DNA of 56,312 nt from DASWIG01 sp965371445 (GTDB lineage: Bacteria; Acidobacteriota; Thermoanaerobaculia; Multivoradales; J023): positions 1 through 56,312 of the forward strand of contig CBDUYN010000045.1 in the NCBI GenBank assembly GCA_965371445.1, written 5' to 3'. A program made the position numbers and the translations under genes. Below the pieces are notes generated by a model. The model was not told where the DNA came from. It did not search any database and worked only from the letters and a program-made list of their open reading frames with translations. Positions 7,642 to 18,724 of this stretch are shown here, one piece after another (position 1 is the first letter of the stretch; each line of letters starts with the position of its first letter).

Positions 7642-8748
7642 TCAGCCCTTTTCCTTGTAGCGGGCGCCGTCGATGAGGTCTGCCCCCGGTTCGCCGGCCG
7701 ACGAGCCCACGGCGTAGCGCTCGCCCACCGAGAGCCCGGAGAGGACCTCGACCGCGCCGTCGCTGCTACGTCCGGTCTTGATCCAGCGCAGCCGTAGGCG
7801 TCCGTCTTCGCCGGCGACGTAGAGGCCTTCCAACTGGCCGCGGCGGACGATCGCGTCCTCCGCGACCCGCAGGACCTGGCGCTCGCCGCGGGTGAAGACG
7901 ACGCGGGCGAACATGCCCGACTTCAAGGAGGCGTCGGCGTTGTCGAGGATCAGCTTGACCGCGAAGGTACGGCTCGCCGGGTCGCCCGACGGGACGACCC
8001 GGTCGACCGTCGCCGCGAGCTTGCGGTCGAGGACCTCGACCCATGCCGGCGCGCCTTCGGCGAGGCCGACGACGTCGGTCTCGGGCACCTGGACGCTCAC
8101 CTTGACCTGCGAGAGGTCTTCGAGGGTGAAAAGCGGCGATCCGGGAGTCGCCATGTCGCCCGCCTCGATACGCTTCTCGACCACCCAGCCGGCCATCGGG
8201 CTTCGAACTTCGGCATAGCCGAGCGTGACCTCGGACGCGGCGAGGTTGGCCTGCGCCTGGTCGAGGGCCGCTTCGGCGACGCGGTAGCCGGCGGTCGCGT
8301 CCTCGAGGCTCTTCTCGGTCACCGAGCCACGGCCGTGGAGCTCGACCATCCGATCGCGCTGAGCGCGGGCGTTCTCCAGGTTGGCCTCGGCCATGCGGAC
8401 CGCGGCCTGCGCCTGGCGCACGGCAGCCTTCAGGTCACGGCTCTCGAGGCGCGCCAGGAGCGCTCCCTTGGCCACCTGATCGCCTTCGCGGACCAGGACC
8501 TCGTCGACCCGTCCGAGGATCTTGGTGCCCGGGGAGACTCTGCGCATCGGCTCCACCGAGCCGCTCGCCCGCGTGGTTTCGGGAATCGTCTCGTAGGCCG
8601 CCGTCCGCAGCCCGACGGCGACCGGGGGGGCCTGCGAAACGGGTGTGGCCTCGCTGGCCACGGTCTCGCCGCCGCAGGCGAGGGTGCTCAGGGCGAGCAG
8701 CAACAGGACGAGGAGCGTCCCCAGTCCGGAAAGCTTGGATCTCGTCAT
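7642..8748 (-). CDS. RND efflux periplasmic adaptor (membrane fusion lipoprotein)
   Basis: This 368-residue AcrA/HlyD-type adaptor links the RND pump to an outer-membrane channel. It has a lipoprotein signal peptide with lipobox LSTLAC, giving lipidation near Cys25. The biotinyl/lipoyl-like half motif GTKILGRVDEVLVREGDQV, an alpha-helical hairpin (residues ~100-165, Ala/Glu-rich) and the returning lipoyl half (LGYAEVRSPMAGWVVEK) are in the usual order, followed by beta-barrel and membrane-proximal domains. It is first in a two-gene operon with the pump. Confidence 0.92.
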   Translation of the reverse strand: MTRSKLSGLGTLLVLLLLALSTLACGGETVASEATPVSQAPPVAVGLRTAAYETIPETTRASGSVEPMRRVSPGTKILGRVDEVLVREGDQVAKGALLARLESRDLKAAVRQAQAAVRMAEANLENARAQRDRMVELHGRGSVTEKSLEDATAGYRVAEAALDQAQANLAASEVTLGYAEVRSPMAGWVVEKRIEAGDMATPGSPLFTLEDLSQVKVSVQVPETDVVGLAEGAPAWVEVLDRKLAATVDRVVPSGDPASRTFAVKLILDNADASLKSGMFARVVFTRGERQVLRVAEDAIVRRGQLEGLYVAGEDGRLRLRWIKTGRSSDGAVEVLSGLSVGERYAVGSSAGEPGADLIDGARYKEKG

Positions 8749-8842
8749 CTCTCGGTCTCCTCGTGGTCTCGTCGGGCGGTGGTGCCGCCGGGTTCAATTG
8801 GAAGGATGCAGCCTGAGGTGGATCGGTCACAGGCTCTGGTCT

Positions 8843-10504
8843 CTAGCCCGCGGAGATGTCCTCGGCAAAAAAGGCGGCGAAGGCGGAGAGCTCGATCTGC
8901 CGGGCGTCACCAGGGGCGGCGGGAAATCCGTGCCCTGCGATCGGCCGCCACCTCCCGTCACGCGGCAGGGTGAAGCGCCGCGGTGTCGCCGCGACGTTGA
9001 AGACCGCCAGCAGGCGCTGGGAGGGCGCCCGGCGTTCGATCACCACCAGCGGCTGCGGAGCGCGCCGCAGTCGAATCGTGCCCGTCACGAGCGCCGGATG
9101 CGTCTTGCGCCAGGCCAGGAAACGCCGGGTCCGCGCCAGGACGCTCTCGCTCTGGCGCTCCTGGACGTCGGCCGCGAGGTCAAGATGCTCGCGGCACACC
9201 GGCAGCCACGGCGTGCCGGTGGTGAAGCCCCCTCCTTGGGCCTCGGCGGTCCAGGGAAAAGGGGTGCGGCAACCGTCGCGTCCCTTCTGCGACGGAAAGC
9301 CGGTGACGCCGACCGGGTCCTGCATCAGGTGGTGAGGCACCTCGGCCTGGGGCAGACCCAGCTCCTCGCCCTGATAGAGGCAGATCGTCCCCCGCAAGGA
9401 GAGCAGGAGAGCCGTCAGGATCTTGGCGAGCGCCGCGGTGTCGGCGCCTTCGTCCACCACCCGGCTCCAGCGGGACACTATGCGCACCACGTCGTGATTG
9501 CTGAAGCTGTAACAGAAATTGCCGTCGCCTGCGGCGGCCTCCGAGCGGCGCACGACCTGCTTGAGCTTCGCGAGGGAGATCTCTTCGCCGAGGAGCTCGA
9601 AGTTGTAGGTGGTGTGCAGCAGCTTGCGAGTCGCCGAGTAGCTCGCCCCCACCGCGATGGGATCGTCGACGTCGCCGACCTCGCCGACGCTGAAGCTCTC
9701 GCCGTACTCGTCGAGAAGCGCTCGGATCCGCTCGAGGTGAGCGATCATCGCCGGCCGATTGCGATCGTAGACGTGCCGTTGCCACCAGACCGGTTCGGGG
9801 ACCTTGGCCGCGCCGTCCCTTTCCGGGCTTCGTCTCTTGGCCGGGTTGTTGCGCAGCTCGCCGTCCTGGGTCATGCAGGTGATGGCGTCGATCCGGAAGC
9901 CGGCGACACCGCGTTCGAGCCAGAAGCGCATCTCGCCGAGCATTGCCTCCAGGACTTCCGGGTGGCCGTAGCTCAGGGTCGGCTGGCTGGGCAGGAAGTT
10001 GTGTTGATAGTACTGACCGCGGCGGCCGTCCCAGCTCCACGCCGGCCCACCGAAGATCGACAGCCAGTTGTTGGGCGGCGTGCCGTCGGGCCTCGCCTCG
10101 GCCCAGACGTACCAGTCGGCCTTGGGGTTCTTGCGGTCGCTCCGGCTCTCGACGAACCACGGGTGCTGGTCCGAGGTGTGGGGGAGGACCATGTCAATGA
10201 TCACTCGCAGGCCGACGCTTTGGGCTTTGGCGAGAAGGCGGTCGAAGTCCTCCAGGGTCCCGAAGGTCGGGTCGACGGCGCGGTAGTCGGAGACGTCGTA
10301 GCCGAAATCCTTCATCGGCGACTTCATGAACGGCGAGATCCAGATCCCGTCGACCCCGAGGCTGGCGACGTAGTCGAGCTTCTGGGTGATTCCGGGCAGA
10401 TCGCCGACGCCGTCGCCATTGCTGTCATGGAAACTTCGCGGATAGATCTGGTAGAGGACGCCGCCGCGCCACCACTCGGCCCCCTGGCTTGCGTTGCTTC
10501 TCAT
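8843..10504 (-). CDS. GH13 alpha-glucosidase / oligo-1,6-glucosidase-like
   Basis: This is a 553-residue glycoside hydrolase of family 13 with the (beta/alpha)8 barrel. It begins WWRGGVLYQIYPRSFHDSNG and continues GVDGIWISPF. The conserved region DMVLPHTSD, the nucleophile Asp in GFRIDAIT, the acid/base Glu in SVGEVGD and the transition-state Asp in SNHDVVR are all present. The C-terminal ~80 residues form the usual beta domain. It has no signal peptide, so it acts in the cytoplasm on short alpha-glucans. It is divergently oriented to glgX with 92 bp between start codons, consistent with a shared control region and a role in glycogen or maltodextrin breakdown. Exact linkage specificity cannot be told from motifs. 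Confidence 0.9.
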   Translation of the reverse strand: MRSNASQGAEWWRGGVLYQIYPRSFHDSNGDGVGDLPGITQKLDYVASLGVDGIWISPFMKSPMKDFGYDVSDYRAVDPTFGTLEDFDRLLAKAQSVGLRVIIDMVLPHTSDQHPWFVESRSDRKNPKADWYVWAEARPDGTPPNNWLSIFGGPAWSWDGRRGQYYQHNFLPSQPTLSYGHPEVLEAMLGEMRFWLERGVAGFRIDAITCMTQDGELRNNPAKRRSPERDGAAKVPEPVWWQRHVYDRNRPAMIAHLERIRALLDEYGESFSVGEVGDVDDPIAVGASYSATRKLLHTTYNFELLGEEISLAKLKQVVRRSEAAAGDGNFCYSFSNHDVVRIVSRWSRVVDEGADTAALAKILTALLLSLRGTICLYQGEELGLPQAEVPHHLMQDPVGVTGFPSQKGRDGCRTPFPWTAEAQGGGFTTGTPWLPVCREHLDLAADVQERQSESVLARTRRFLAWRKTHPALVTGTIRLRRAPQPLVVIERRAPSQRLLAVFNVAATPRRFTLPRDGRWRPIAGHGFPAAPGDARQIELSAFAAFFAEDISAG

Positions 10505-10596
10505 GCGGGGAGGCTACAATACTCCGAAGATCCGCGTCAGCCAAGGAGGCCGACGGTGGCGACAGCCAGAACCTGGCCGACCTTGGATGGAGTTGT

Positions 10597-12672
<2,076 letters not shown>

Positions 12673-13958
12673 TTCCTCGCGACGTCGGATCTCGTCGCGC
12701 GGTGTCGGCACGCGAAGCTCGGCGTAGAATTCGCACCGGTCGACGAGCTCGCCCACCGCCGTCCCGGCGAGGGCCCAGAGCGCCCATCGTTCTCGGTCGA
12801 GGAAAAACATCGCCACCGGAAGAACGAACCCGGCCCCCAGGCGTAAAAGAGCCCATGCCGGCCGCGTCAAGCCGTCACCCAGCTTCCGCGTCACATAAAG
12901 GTAAAGCTTCAAAGCGGCAAAAGCCGCCGACCACGGCAGATGCCCCAGCCAGAGCCCGACGAGGAGGATCCCCGTCCGCAGGACGTCGGCACTGTGCATT
13001 CGGCGGTCCCCACGGACGACGTCGTAGACTCGGTCGATGGCAAAAAGCGCCGCAAAGCCGACGCCCGCCGCCACCGCGGCAAGCCGCGTCTCGTCCGGAA
13101 GGAAAAACACCTGGACCAGGGCGAGGCCGACGAACGTCGAGTAGAGAACGACTTCGCGCGACAGCCACGAGCTGCGAACGTTCAAGACGGCACGCCAGGC
13201 CCGTAGCTTCTTTCCGAGGTGAAGCGAGCTCAGCACAAGGCTCGCCGCGGCCAGAAGAGCGAACAGCCAGGGTGGAAACGTGGGCCGTCCGATCGCCGTT
13301 GCGGCCTGGGCCGCCGCGAGCCAGGACGCGAGCAGCGTAAACCCCACCAGCGGCCATTCGGAGCGTAGGGTGATCTTGCGCGGTGATACCTGGGCGATGC
13401 GCGACGGCATTTTCGGCGGCCGGTCAAGCTCGGGAGGACGCGCACGTCCCGGCACGAAGCGGATCGACGGCCCCGGCGCGAGCGTCGGCATGCCCAGAGC
13501 GTCTTCGACCCCCGGCAGCGTCTCGAGCTCGCCGAATCCGAGCGCTCCCGTCGGACACTGCTCGACGCAGGCCGGGGCGAGCCCCTCCGCTTGACGGTGG
13601 GAGCAGAACGTGCATTTCGTCATCACGCCCCGCTCCTCGTTGAAGCGCGGCGCGTCGTAGGGGCAGGCCCAGCTGCAGTAGCCGCAGCCGATGCAGCGAT
13701 CCGCGTCGAGCGAGACGATCCCGCTCACCGGGTCCTGCGAGTAGGCGAGCGCCGGGCAGGCGGCCATACAGGGCGCGTCGTGGCAGTGGTTGCAGGCGAG
13801 CGAGAGGTGGACGACGGGCAAGTCGGGCTGGCGGGCCTCGTTGAACGTCAGGACCTGGCGCCAGCTTTCCTCACCCAGGTCGTTTTCCAGCGCGCAGGCG
13901 ACGACGCAGGCCTCACAGCCCGTACACGTCGCCGCGTCGAACAGGAATCCTACTCGGC

Positions 13959-16043
13959 TCAGGACACGGTCCCCCTGGGGGGATTCAGGGGGGAAGACAT
14001 GGTCTCCACCTCGACCAAGTTGTCGTGAAAGGCCGCGCCGTAACCCATGTCGGTCTCGCGGCCCAGGGAGCAGAAGTTGACGGCACCGCCGTCGGTGATC
14101 CACCAGCCGTTCGTCACCGACACCGTGCCGGGCTTCATTCCGTAGTCAAGACGCGCAACGACTGTGATCTCGCCACGGTCGTTGCGGATCCGGACGCGGT
14201 CGCCCTCGGCGACGCCGCGCTGCCGGGCGTCGTCGGGGTGGAGCGCGGCCAGGGGCTTCCGGCTGACCCTGCGGATCACCGAGAGGTTGTTGAACTGCGA
14301 GTGAATGCGGTTCTTGGTGTTAGGGGTCATGAGGTAGAGCGGATACTTCTCCGACTCGCCAGACCTGCGCCGTACCGATTCCTCGGGCTCGTCATAGCTC
14401 GGCAGCTCTTCGACGCCCCAACGCTCGACGGCCTCGTGGGAGAGGAGCTCGATCTTGCCCGACGGAGTAGGGAACTTGAGGTCGGCAAACGCCACCTCCT
14501 CGTGTCCCGGGGCCAGCGCCGGCCCTTCGCGCAGCCGTTCGAGGTCGAGCTCCGGGAAGGGCTCCAACCGCTCGCGCAACCAGGCCTCGACCTCGCCATC
14601 GGACGCCCCTGGGAGGGAGGAGAGGAACGACGCGGGAAAGCCCATCCGCTCGCCGAGCGCCCGGTAGACCTCCGTCTCTACCTTCACCTCGCCGGGCGGC
14701 TCGAGCACCTTCTGGCGCAGCTGGACGTAGGGGTGCCAGTAGGCGCCGATGACGTCGGTCTGCTCGAACATCGTCTTCGCGGGCAACACGACGTCGGCCT
14801 CGCGGGCCGTGTCGGTCAGGAACTGGTCGACCACGACCCGGAAGTCGAGCTTGCGAAACGCCTCGAGGACGGTCCCGGTCTCCGGGTTCTGCGGGATCGG
14901 GTTGCCGCGCTCGACCCAGGCCATCCGAAGCGGCGGATCCGACGCCGCGAGCATGTCGCGTCCGAGCCGGGCCGTCGAGATCGAGACGCGGACGACGCCG
15001 TCGTCCTCGGTGGGCGGGTAGAAGGCGATCGGATCCTGGACGGTGTCGAAAACGGCGCTCTGGAGGTTGGCGAACTGCCAGCCGGCCCCCGGACGGCCGA
15101 CGTTGCCGGTCAGGGCGAGCAGAGCCAGGATCGCCCGCATGGCCTGCCCCGAGTTGGTGTAGCGCTGCATGCCAAAGCCGGTGGCGATCGTCGCGGGCTT
15201 GACGGTGCCCAGGGCCTCGGCGAGACGCTCGACGTAGGCGAGCGGGACCTCGCAGATCTCAGCGCTTCGCCGCGGCGGAAAGCCGAGGGCCAGGTCGCGG
15301 TACTCGTCGTAGCCGTGGACGTGACGCTCGACGAAGCTCTCGTCGACCCAGCCGTTTTTGACTAGCAGGTGGGCGACGCCGAGGGCCAGGGCGCCGTCGG
15401 TACCGGGACGCGGCTGGATCAGAAGCTCCGCGCGCTCCGCCGTCTCGGTACGCCGCGGGTCGACGACGAGAAGCCGTCCACCGTTCGCGATCGACTCCTC
15501 GACGAAACGCATCTGGTGGATGTTGGTCTCGGCGGAGTTCTTGCCCCAGAGGACGATGAGGCGTGCCTTCACGAGGTCCCAGGGGGCGTTGTGCTTGTTG
15601 GCCCCCAGGGTGAGGCGCGTCGCTTCGAGGCCCGCGGGCCAGCAGAGGTCGCCGTAGGTCGTCGTGTAGCCGCCGTAGGCGCGCCAGAAGCTTGAACCGG
15701 CGCCGTTTAGGAGGCCCTTGGTACCCGACGCGGCGTAGTAGAGGACGCTCCGCGGACCGGGCTCCTGGCGAAGCTCGGTGAGCTTCCCGGCGATCGTGTC
15801 GAGCGCCTCGTCCCACGAGATGCGGACGAACGAGCCGTCGTCGCCGCGTCGGAGCGGGTGAAGGATCCGCTGCGCGGAGCGGACGCGCTCCAGGTAGGCA
15901 AGGCCCTTGAGGCAGGGTCCGCCCGCTGTGGCCTGGTTTTCAGGGTGGGTCTCGATACTTCGTAGGCGGCCGTTTTTGACCTGGACCTGGAACGTGCAGG
16001 TGCTGTAGCAGTTGCGGGGGCAGGCTGTGGTGTAGGTCTCCAT
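13959..16043 (-). CDS. Molybdopterin oxidoreductase, catalytic subunit (DMSO reductase family)
   Basis: This protein has 694 residues. The N-terminus carries the [4Fe-4S] ligands CPRNCYSTC and a fourth Cys in GGPCLKG, followed by Mo-bis-MGD domains (ILHPLRRGDDGSFVRISWDEAL, VLWGKNSAETN, VDPRRTETAERAELL) and the C-terminal MoCo-binding barrel (LYLMTPNTKNRIHSQFNN, VRIRNDRGEI). I chose METYTT at 16043 as start. No twin-arginine signal is present, so a cytoplasmic location or export with a partner is open. The neighbouring Fe-S/anchor gene indicates a membrane-bound respiratory enzyme; the substrate (sulfur or arsenic compound, S- or N-oxide) cannot be assigned. The natural end was probably near GAAFHDNLVEVE; the following residues come from a dispersed repeat. 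Confidence 0.88.
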   Translation of the reverse strand: METYTTACPRNCYSTCTFQVQVKNGRLRSIETHPENQATAGGPCLKGLAYLERVRSAQRILHPLRRGDDGSFVRISWDEALDTIAGKLTELRQEPGPRSVLYYAASGTKGLLNGAGSSFWRAYGGYTTTYGDLCWPAGLEATRLTLGANKHNAPWDLVKARLIVLWGKNSAETNIHQMRFVEESIANGGRLLVVDPRRTETAERAELLIQPRPGTDGALALGVAHLLVKNGWVDESFVERHVHGYDEYRDLALGFPPRRSAEICEVPLAYVERLAEALGTVKPATIATGFGMQRYTNSGQAMRAILALLALTGNVGRPGAGWQFANLQSAVFDTVQDPIAFYPPTEDDGVVRVSISTARLGRDMLAASDPPLRMAWVERGNPIPQNPETGTVLEAFRKLDFRVVVDQFLTDTAREADVVLPAKTMFEQTDVIGAYWHPYVQLRQKVLEPPGEVKVETEVYRALGERMGFPASFLSSLPGASDGEVEAWLRERLEPFPELDLERLREGPALAPGHEEVAFADLKFPTPSGKIELLSHEAVERWGVEELPSYDEPEESVRRRSGESEKYPLYLMTPNTKNRIHSQFNNLSVIRRVSRKPLAALHPDDARQRGVAEGDRVRIRNDRGEITVVARLDYGMKPGTVSVTNGWWITDGGAVNFCSLGRETDMGYGAAFHDNLVEVETMSSPLNPPRGTVS
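13961..14004 (-). repeat. Dispersed ~42-bp repeat, copy 2 (molybdo-operon gene junction)
   Basis: The minus strand reads GACCATGTCTTCCCCCC, then CTGAATCCCCCCAGG, then GGGACCGTGTCC, matching 835-876. It encodes the last residues of the molybdopterin subunit after NLVEVE and ends immediately before the presumed start of the Fe-S gene. Confidence 0.6.
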
Positions 16044-16329
16044 GGCGTGGCGTCGAAATCCTAGCACCCAACAAGGCGAGTCGGCAGCGAGCCCTCGCCA
16101 AGATTCGAGCCCCGGGTAGACGGATCACCTTCAAAGCCACCGCGGTACCGAGCTCCAGGTCCTCGGCCTCGAAGACTTGTCCCATCCCCCCCTGGCCGAG
16201 CAGCCGGACGATGCGGAAGCGTTCGCCGACCACCTCGCCTGGCACGAAGGCCGCGACTCCCGGCGCGTCGCCGTAGACGATCCCCCGCGTGGTCAGCGTC
16301 TCGCTAGGTTCGTGCAGGTCCTGTTTCAT
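15940..16329 (-). pseudogene. Truncated Ser/Thr protein kinase (N-lobe only)
   Basis: The ATG at 16329 overlaps the TGA of the FHA-AAA+ regulator (ATGA), a tight coupling. Residues ~32-70 are the start of a PknB-type kinase: GERFRIVRLLGQGGMGQVFEAE (glycine loop) and TAVALKVI with the ATP-anchoring lysine. Kinase sequence stops at about 16122. Beyond it the frame runs through unrelated sequence and into the molybdo gene to a TAG at 15940. The HRD and DFG regions are missing, so it cannot be an active kinase. It looks like a 3' deletion that joined the broken kinase to the molybdo operon. Confidence 0.7.
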
Positions 16330-18197
16330 CCTTCCTCCCGATCGCCTGCGCCTTGGCCGCGGAACGTCCGCGGATCGATTCCGAGTCGCTTGAGCTTCTC
16401 GGCCAGGCCGTTGCGTGACAGGCCGAGCAGCCGGGCGGCGCGCACTTGCCGGCCTTCGGTGCGGCGGAGCGCCTCCGAGAGGAGGCGTCGCTCCAACGCC
16501 TCGACGCGGGGCGCAAGCTTGAGCTCCTCGTCGCCGCCAGGCTCCTCCGGCGGATCCGGCGCCGCCGAGACGATACGGGGCGAAAGCTTCCCGGCGTCGA
16601 CGACCTCGCCGTCGGAGCAAAGATAGACCAGCCGCCGGATCTCGTGACGCAACTCGCGGACGTTACCAGGCCAGCCGTAGTCGCCGAGCCGGCGGAACGC
16701 CTTGACCGTGATACCGCGCACCCGGATGCCGCTCTGACGGACGAAGCCGGAGAGGAAATGTTCGATCAGGTGCGGGATGTCCTCCCGGCATTCCCGCAGC
16801 GGCGGCACCCGGACCTCGACTCCGGCCAGGCGGTAGTAGAGATCCGGCCGGAACGTCCCTTGCTCCATGCGCCGGTCGAGGTCGGCGTTGGTCGCCGCCA
16901 CGATCCGCACGTCGACGCTTTGCGCCGGGCCGCCCACGACCTGCACCTTCTTCTCCTGGAGCACCCGCAGGAGCTTGACCTGGAGGGAGGGCTGCATCTC
17001 GCCGACCTCGTCGAGGAAGAGCGTGCCGCCGTCGGCCTGCTGGAACCTTCCCGACCGGGCCTCGACTCCCGTCGCCACCCCTTTGCCGATACCGAAGAGC
17101 TCGGCTTCGAGCAGCTCCTGCGGAATGGCGGCGCAGTTGATCGCCAGGAAGGGGCCGTCGCGCTGCGGCGACGTGCGGTGGAGAATCTCGGCCAGGCGCT
17201 CCTTGCCGACTCCGGTCTCGCCGGTGAGGAGAATCGGCAGGTCGCGCCGCGCCAGAGGCCGGAGCTGCCGGTAGACCGCGGTCATCGCCTGGGAGACGGC
17301 GGGCTGGTAGCCCTCGGGAAAGGCCAGCTCGTGCTGCGCAGGACGAGCTGGCGCCACCGCTCCCGGGCGCGGGGAGACCTCGAGCTCCCAGTCCCGGAGA
17401 CGGTCGAGCAGGAGGAGCAGCGTCCCCAGGAGGGGGCGGCTCCCGCTGCGGCCCGCGAACTCTCCCCAGACGCAGAGCTCAAGCGGCGGGTTCTCGCCGT
17501 CGCTCATCGCTGCCCGGACCACCGTCTCGCCAGCGTGAAAGGAGGGCCCTTTGCGCGCCCTGACCTCGCGGTAGGGCGGGAGCTTGCCGATCTCTCCTCG
17601 GGTGGTCAGGACAACCGGGCGCCGGCCGTCGACCCATTCGACGAGGCAGGCCCCCTTCGCGCCCAGGGACTGGACCAGGTAGGTCAGGGCGTCGCCCGTC
17701 TCCCCCTGGGGCGTGGCGAAGAGGCGCTCGGCGAAGCCTGCGAGCAGCGTCAACCAGGCCTGCGCCACGGAAGGGTCGGCGAAGACCGGCAGGGAAGCGG
17801 TGTCGTGGGACAAGTCGGTGCGGGAGCTGATCCCCACCGTCTCCCCAGGGTCGGGATCGAGCTCCACGGCGAGCCTCGCGTCGTCGGTCTCGACCACGTC
17901 GAGCATGAGCTCCGCCGCCCCGAAGGCGATCCTGGCGCCTGCCGGGACGCTGGCGCGCTCGACGCGGCTCCCGTTGACGAAGGTGCCGTTCTTGCTGCCC
18001 CGGTCCTCGACGACGAGCCCGCCCGGCGTCAGGCGCAGCACGGCGTGCTGGCGCGACACGCCGTTCACGGCCAGGCGCAGGTCGCTCGCCGCCGAGCTGC
18101 CGACTCGGTTCTCGCCGTCGGCAAGCTCGAAGATGCGCTCGACGCCGTCGAGCTGGCCGCGCAGCCGGTAGAGGACCTTGGTCTCGGAGGGTTCCAT
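16326..18197 (-). CDS. FHA-domain AAA+ transcriptional regulator with Fis-type HTH
   Basis: This 623-residue protein has an N-terminal FHA domain (GSSAASDLRL, SRQHAVLRL, DRGSKNGTFVNG; residues ~30-90) for binding phosphothreonine. A GAF-like region (~140-270) follows, then an AAA+ domain (~295-520) with Walker A GETGVGKERL and Walker B GGTLFLDEVGEM, and a C-terminal Fis HTH (RAARLLGLSRNGLAEKLKRL). The sigma-54 contact loop, normally GAFTGA, reads GVATGV (within ELFGIGKGVATGVEAR). It may therefore act differently from classical enhancer-binding proteins. A kinase gene overlaps its stop codon, the typical pairing for phospho-dependent FHA regulators, but that kinase is broken. GTG at 18200 is an alternative start. 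Confidence 0.9.
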   Translation of the reverse strand: MEPSETKVLYRLRGQLDGVERIFELADGENRVGSSAASDLRLAVNGVSRQHAVLRLTPGGLVVEDRGSKNGTFVNGSRVERASVPAGARIAFGAAELMLDVVETDDARLAVELDPDPGETVGISSRTDLSHDTASLPVFADPSVAQAWLTLLAGFAERLFATPQGETGDALTYLVQSLGAKGACLVEWVDGRRPVVLTTRGEIGKLPPYREVRARKGPSFHAGETVVRAAMSDGENPPLELCVWGEFAGRSGSRPLLGTLLLLLDRLRDWELEVSPRPGAVAPARPAQHELAFPEGYQPAVSQAMTAVYRQLRPLARRDLPILLTGETGVGKERLAEILHRTSPQRDGPFLAINCAAIPQELLEAELFGIGKGVATGVEARSGRFQQADGGTLFLDEVGEMQPSLQVKLLRVLQEKKVQVVGGPAQSVDVRIVAATNADLDRRMEQGTFRPDLYYRLAGVEVRVPPLRECREDIPHLIEHFLSGFVRQSGIRVRGITVKAFRRLGDYGWPGNVRELRHEIRRLVYLCSDGEVVDAGKLSPRIVSAAPDPPEEPGGDEELKLAPRVEALERRLLSEALRRTEGRQVRAARLLGLSRNGLAEKLKRLGIDPRTFRGQGAGDREEG

Positions 18198-18724
18198 CAC
18201 TCGCTTGCCGCAAGGGTACGGGAAGTCAGATCTACCCTCTCATCATAGGCCAGATCATCTCCGCTCGCCACGACGGGGGTCGACTCGCGGTCGTCGTGCC
18301 CAGGAGCTGGGCGTTTTCTGCCCAGGAAGTGGACACGGTTGGAAGGAAGCCACCTACCTTGCTGGACCTACAAGGCGAGGAGAGAGGTCTCGCTGCCCCG
18401 GGAAGGACGGCCGGACGGGCCTCGCAACGAGTTTGTGCGGCGTTCGGGAAACAAGCTCAGTCTCAGTCGCCGCAAACGGAAAGTTCCACACGATCCTCAC
18501 TACGCCTGAGATAAGATTTAACGAACCAGGGGGGGGAGAAGACCCGTCGTCGTTCTGGGCTCCGCGGGGCGGCCGCGAGAGTGCCACCCACTTCGGCAGC
18601 GGCTTCTGCCTCGTCGGCCTCGACGTTGCCCAGGTCGTACCCGCCGTCGATCCGTCCGCGAGCCCGCCCGTAGGGACCTGAAGTGCCCCTGCCCAAAAAA
18701 CCTCGTGCCGATCTTCCGCCAAGT
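18198..18724. other. Gene-free stretch with small inverted repeats
   Basis: I find no recognisable gene in this ~525-bp space. Two inverted repeats stand out near the regulator: CACGACG (18269-18275) with CGTCGTG (18292-18298), and CTGGGC (18307-18312) with GCCCAG (18320-18325) around a GTTTTCT loop. The stretch AAGTGGACAC at 18327-18336 resembles the ends of some insertion sequences, but no transposase or matching end is present. The regulator's promoter should be here but was not identified. Confidence 0.4.

Noticed and set aside
6339..7676. Long plus-strand open frame opposite the RND pump (445 codons)
   Set aside because: It is the antisense of a well-conserved gene in high-G+C DNA, has Asp/Arg/Gly-rich low-complexity translation and no ribosome binding site.
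18300..18340. Insertion-sequence end (GTGTCCACTTCC-like on the minus strand)
   Set aside because: No transposase frame and no matching inverted end nearby, so it is left as a gene-free stretch.
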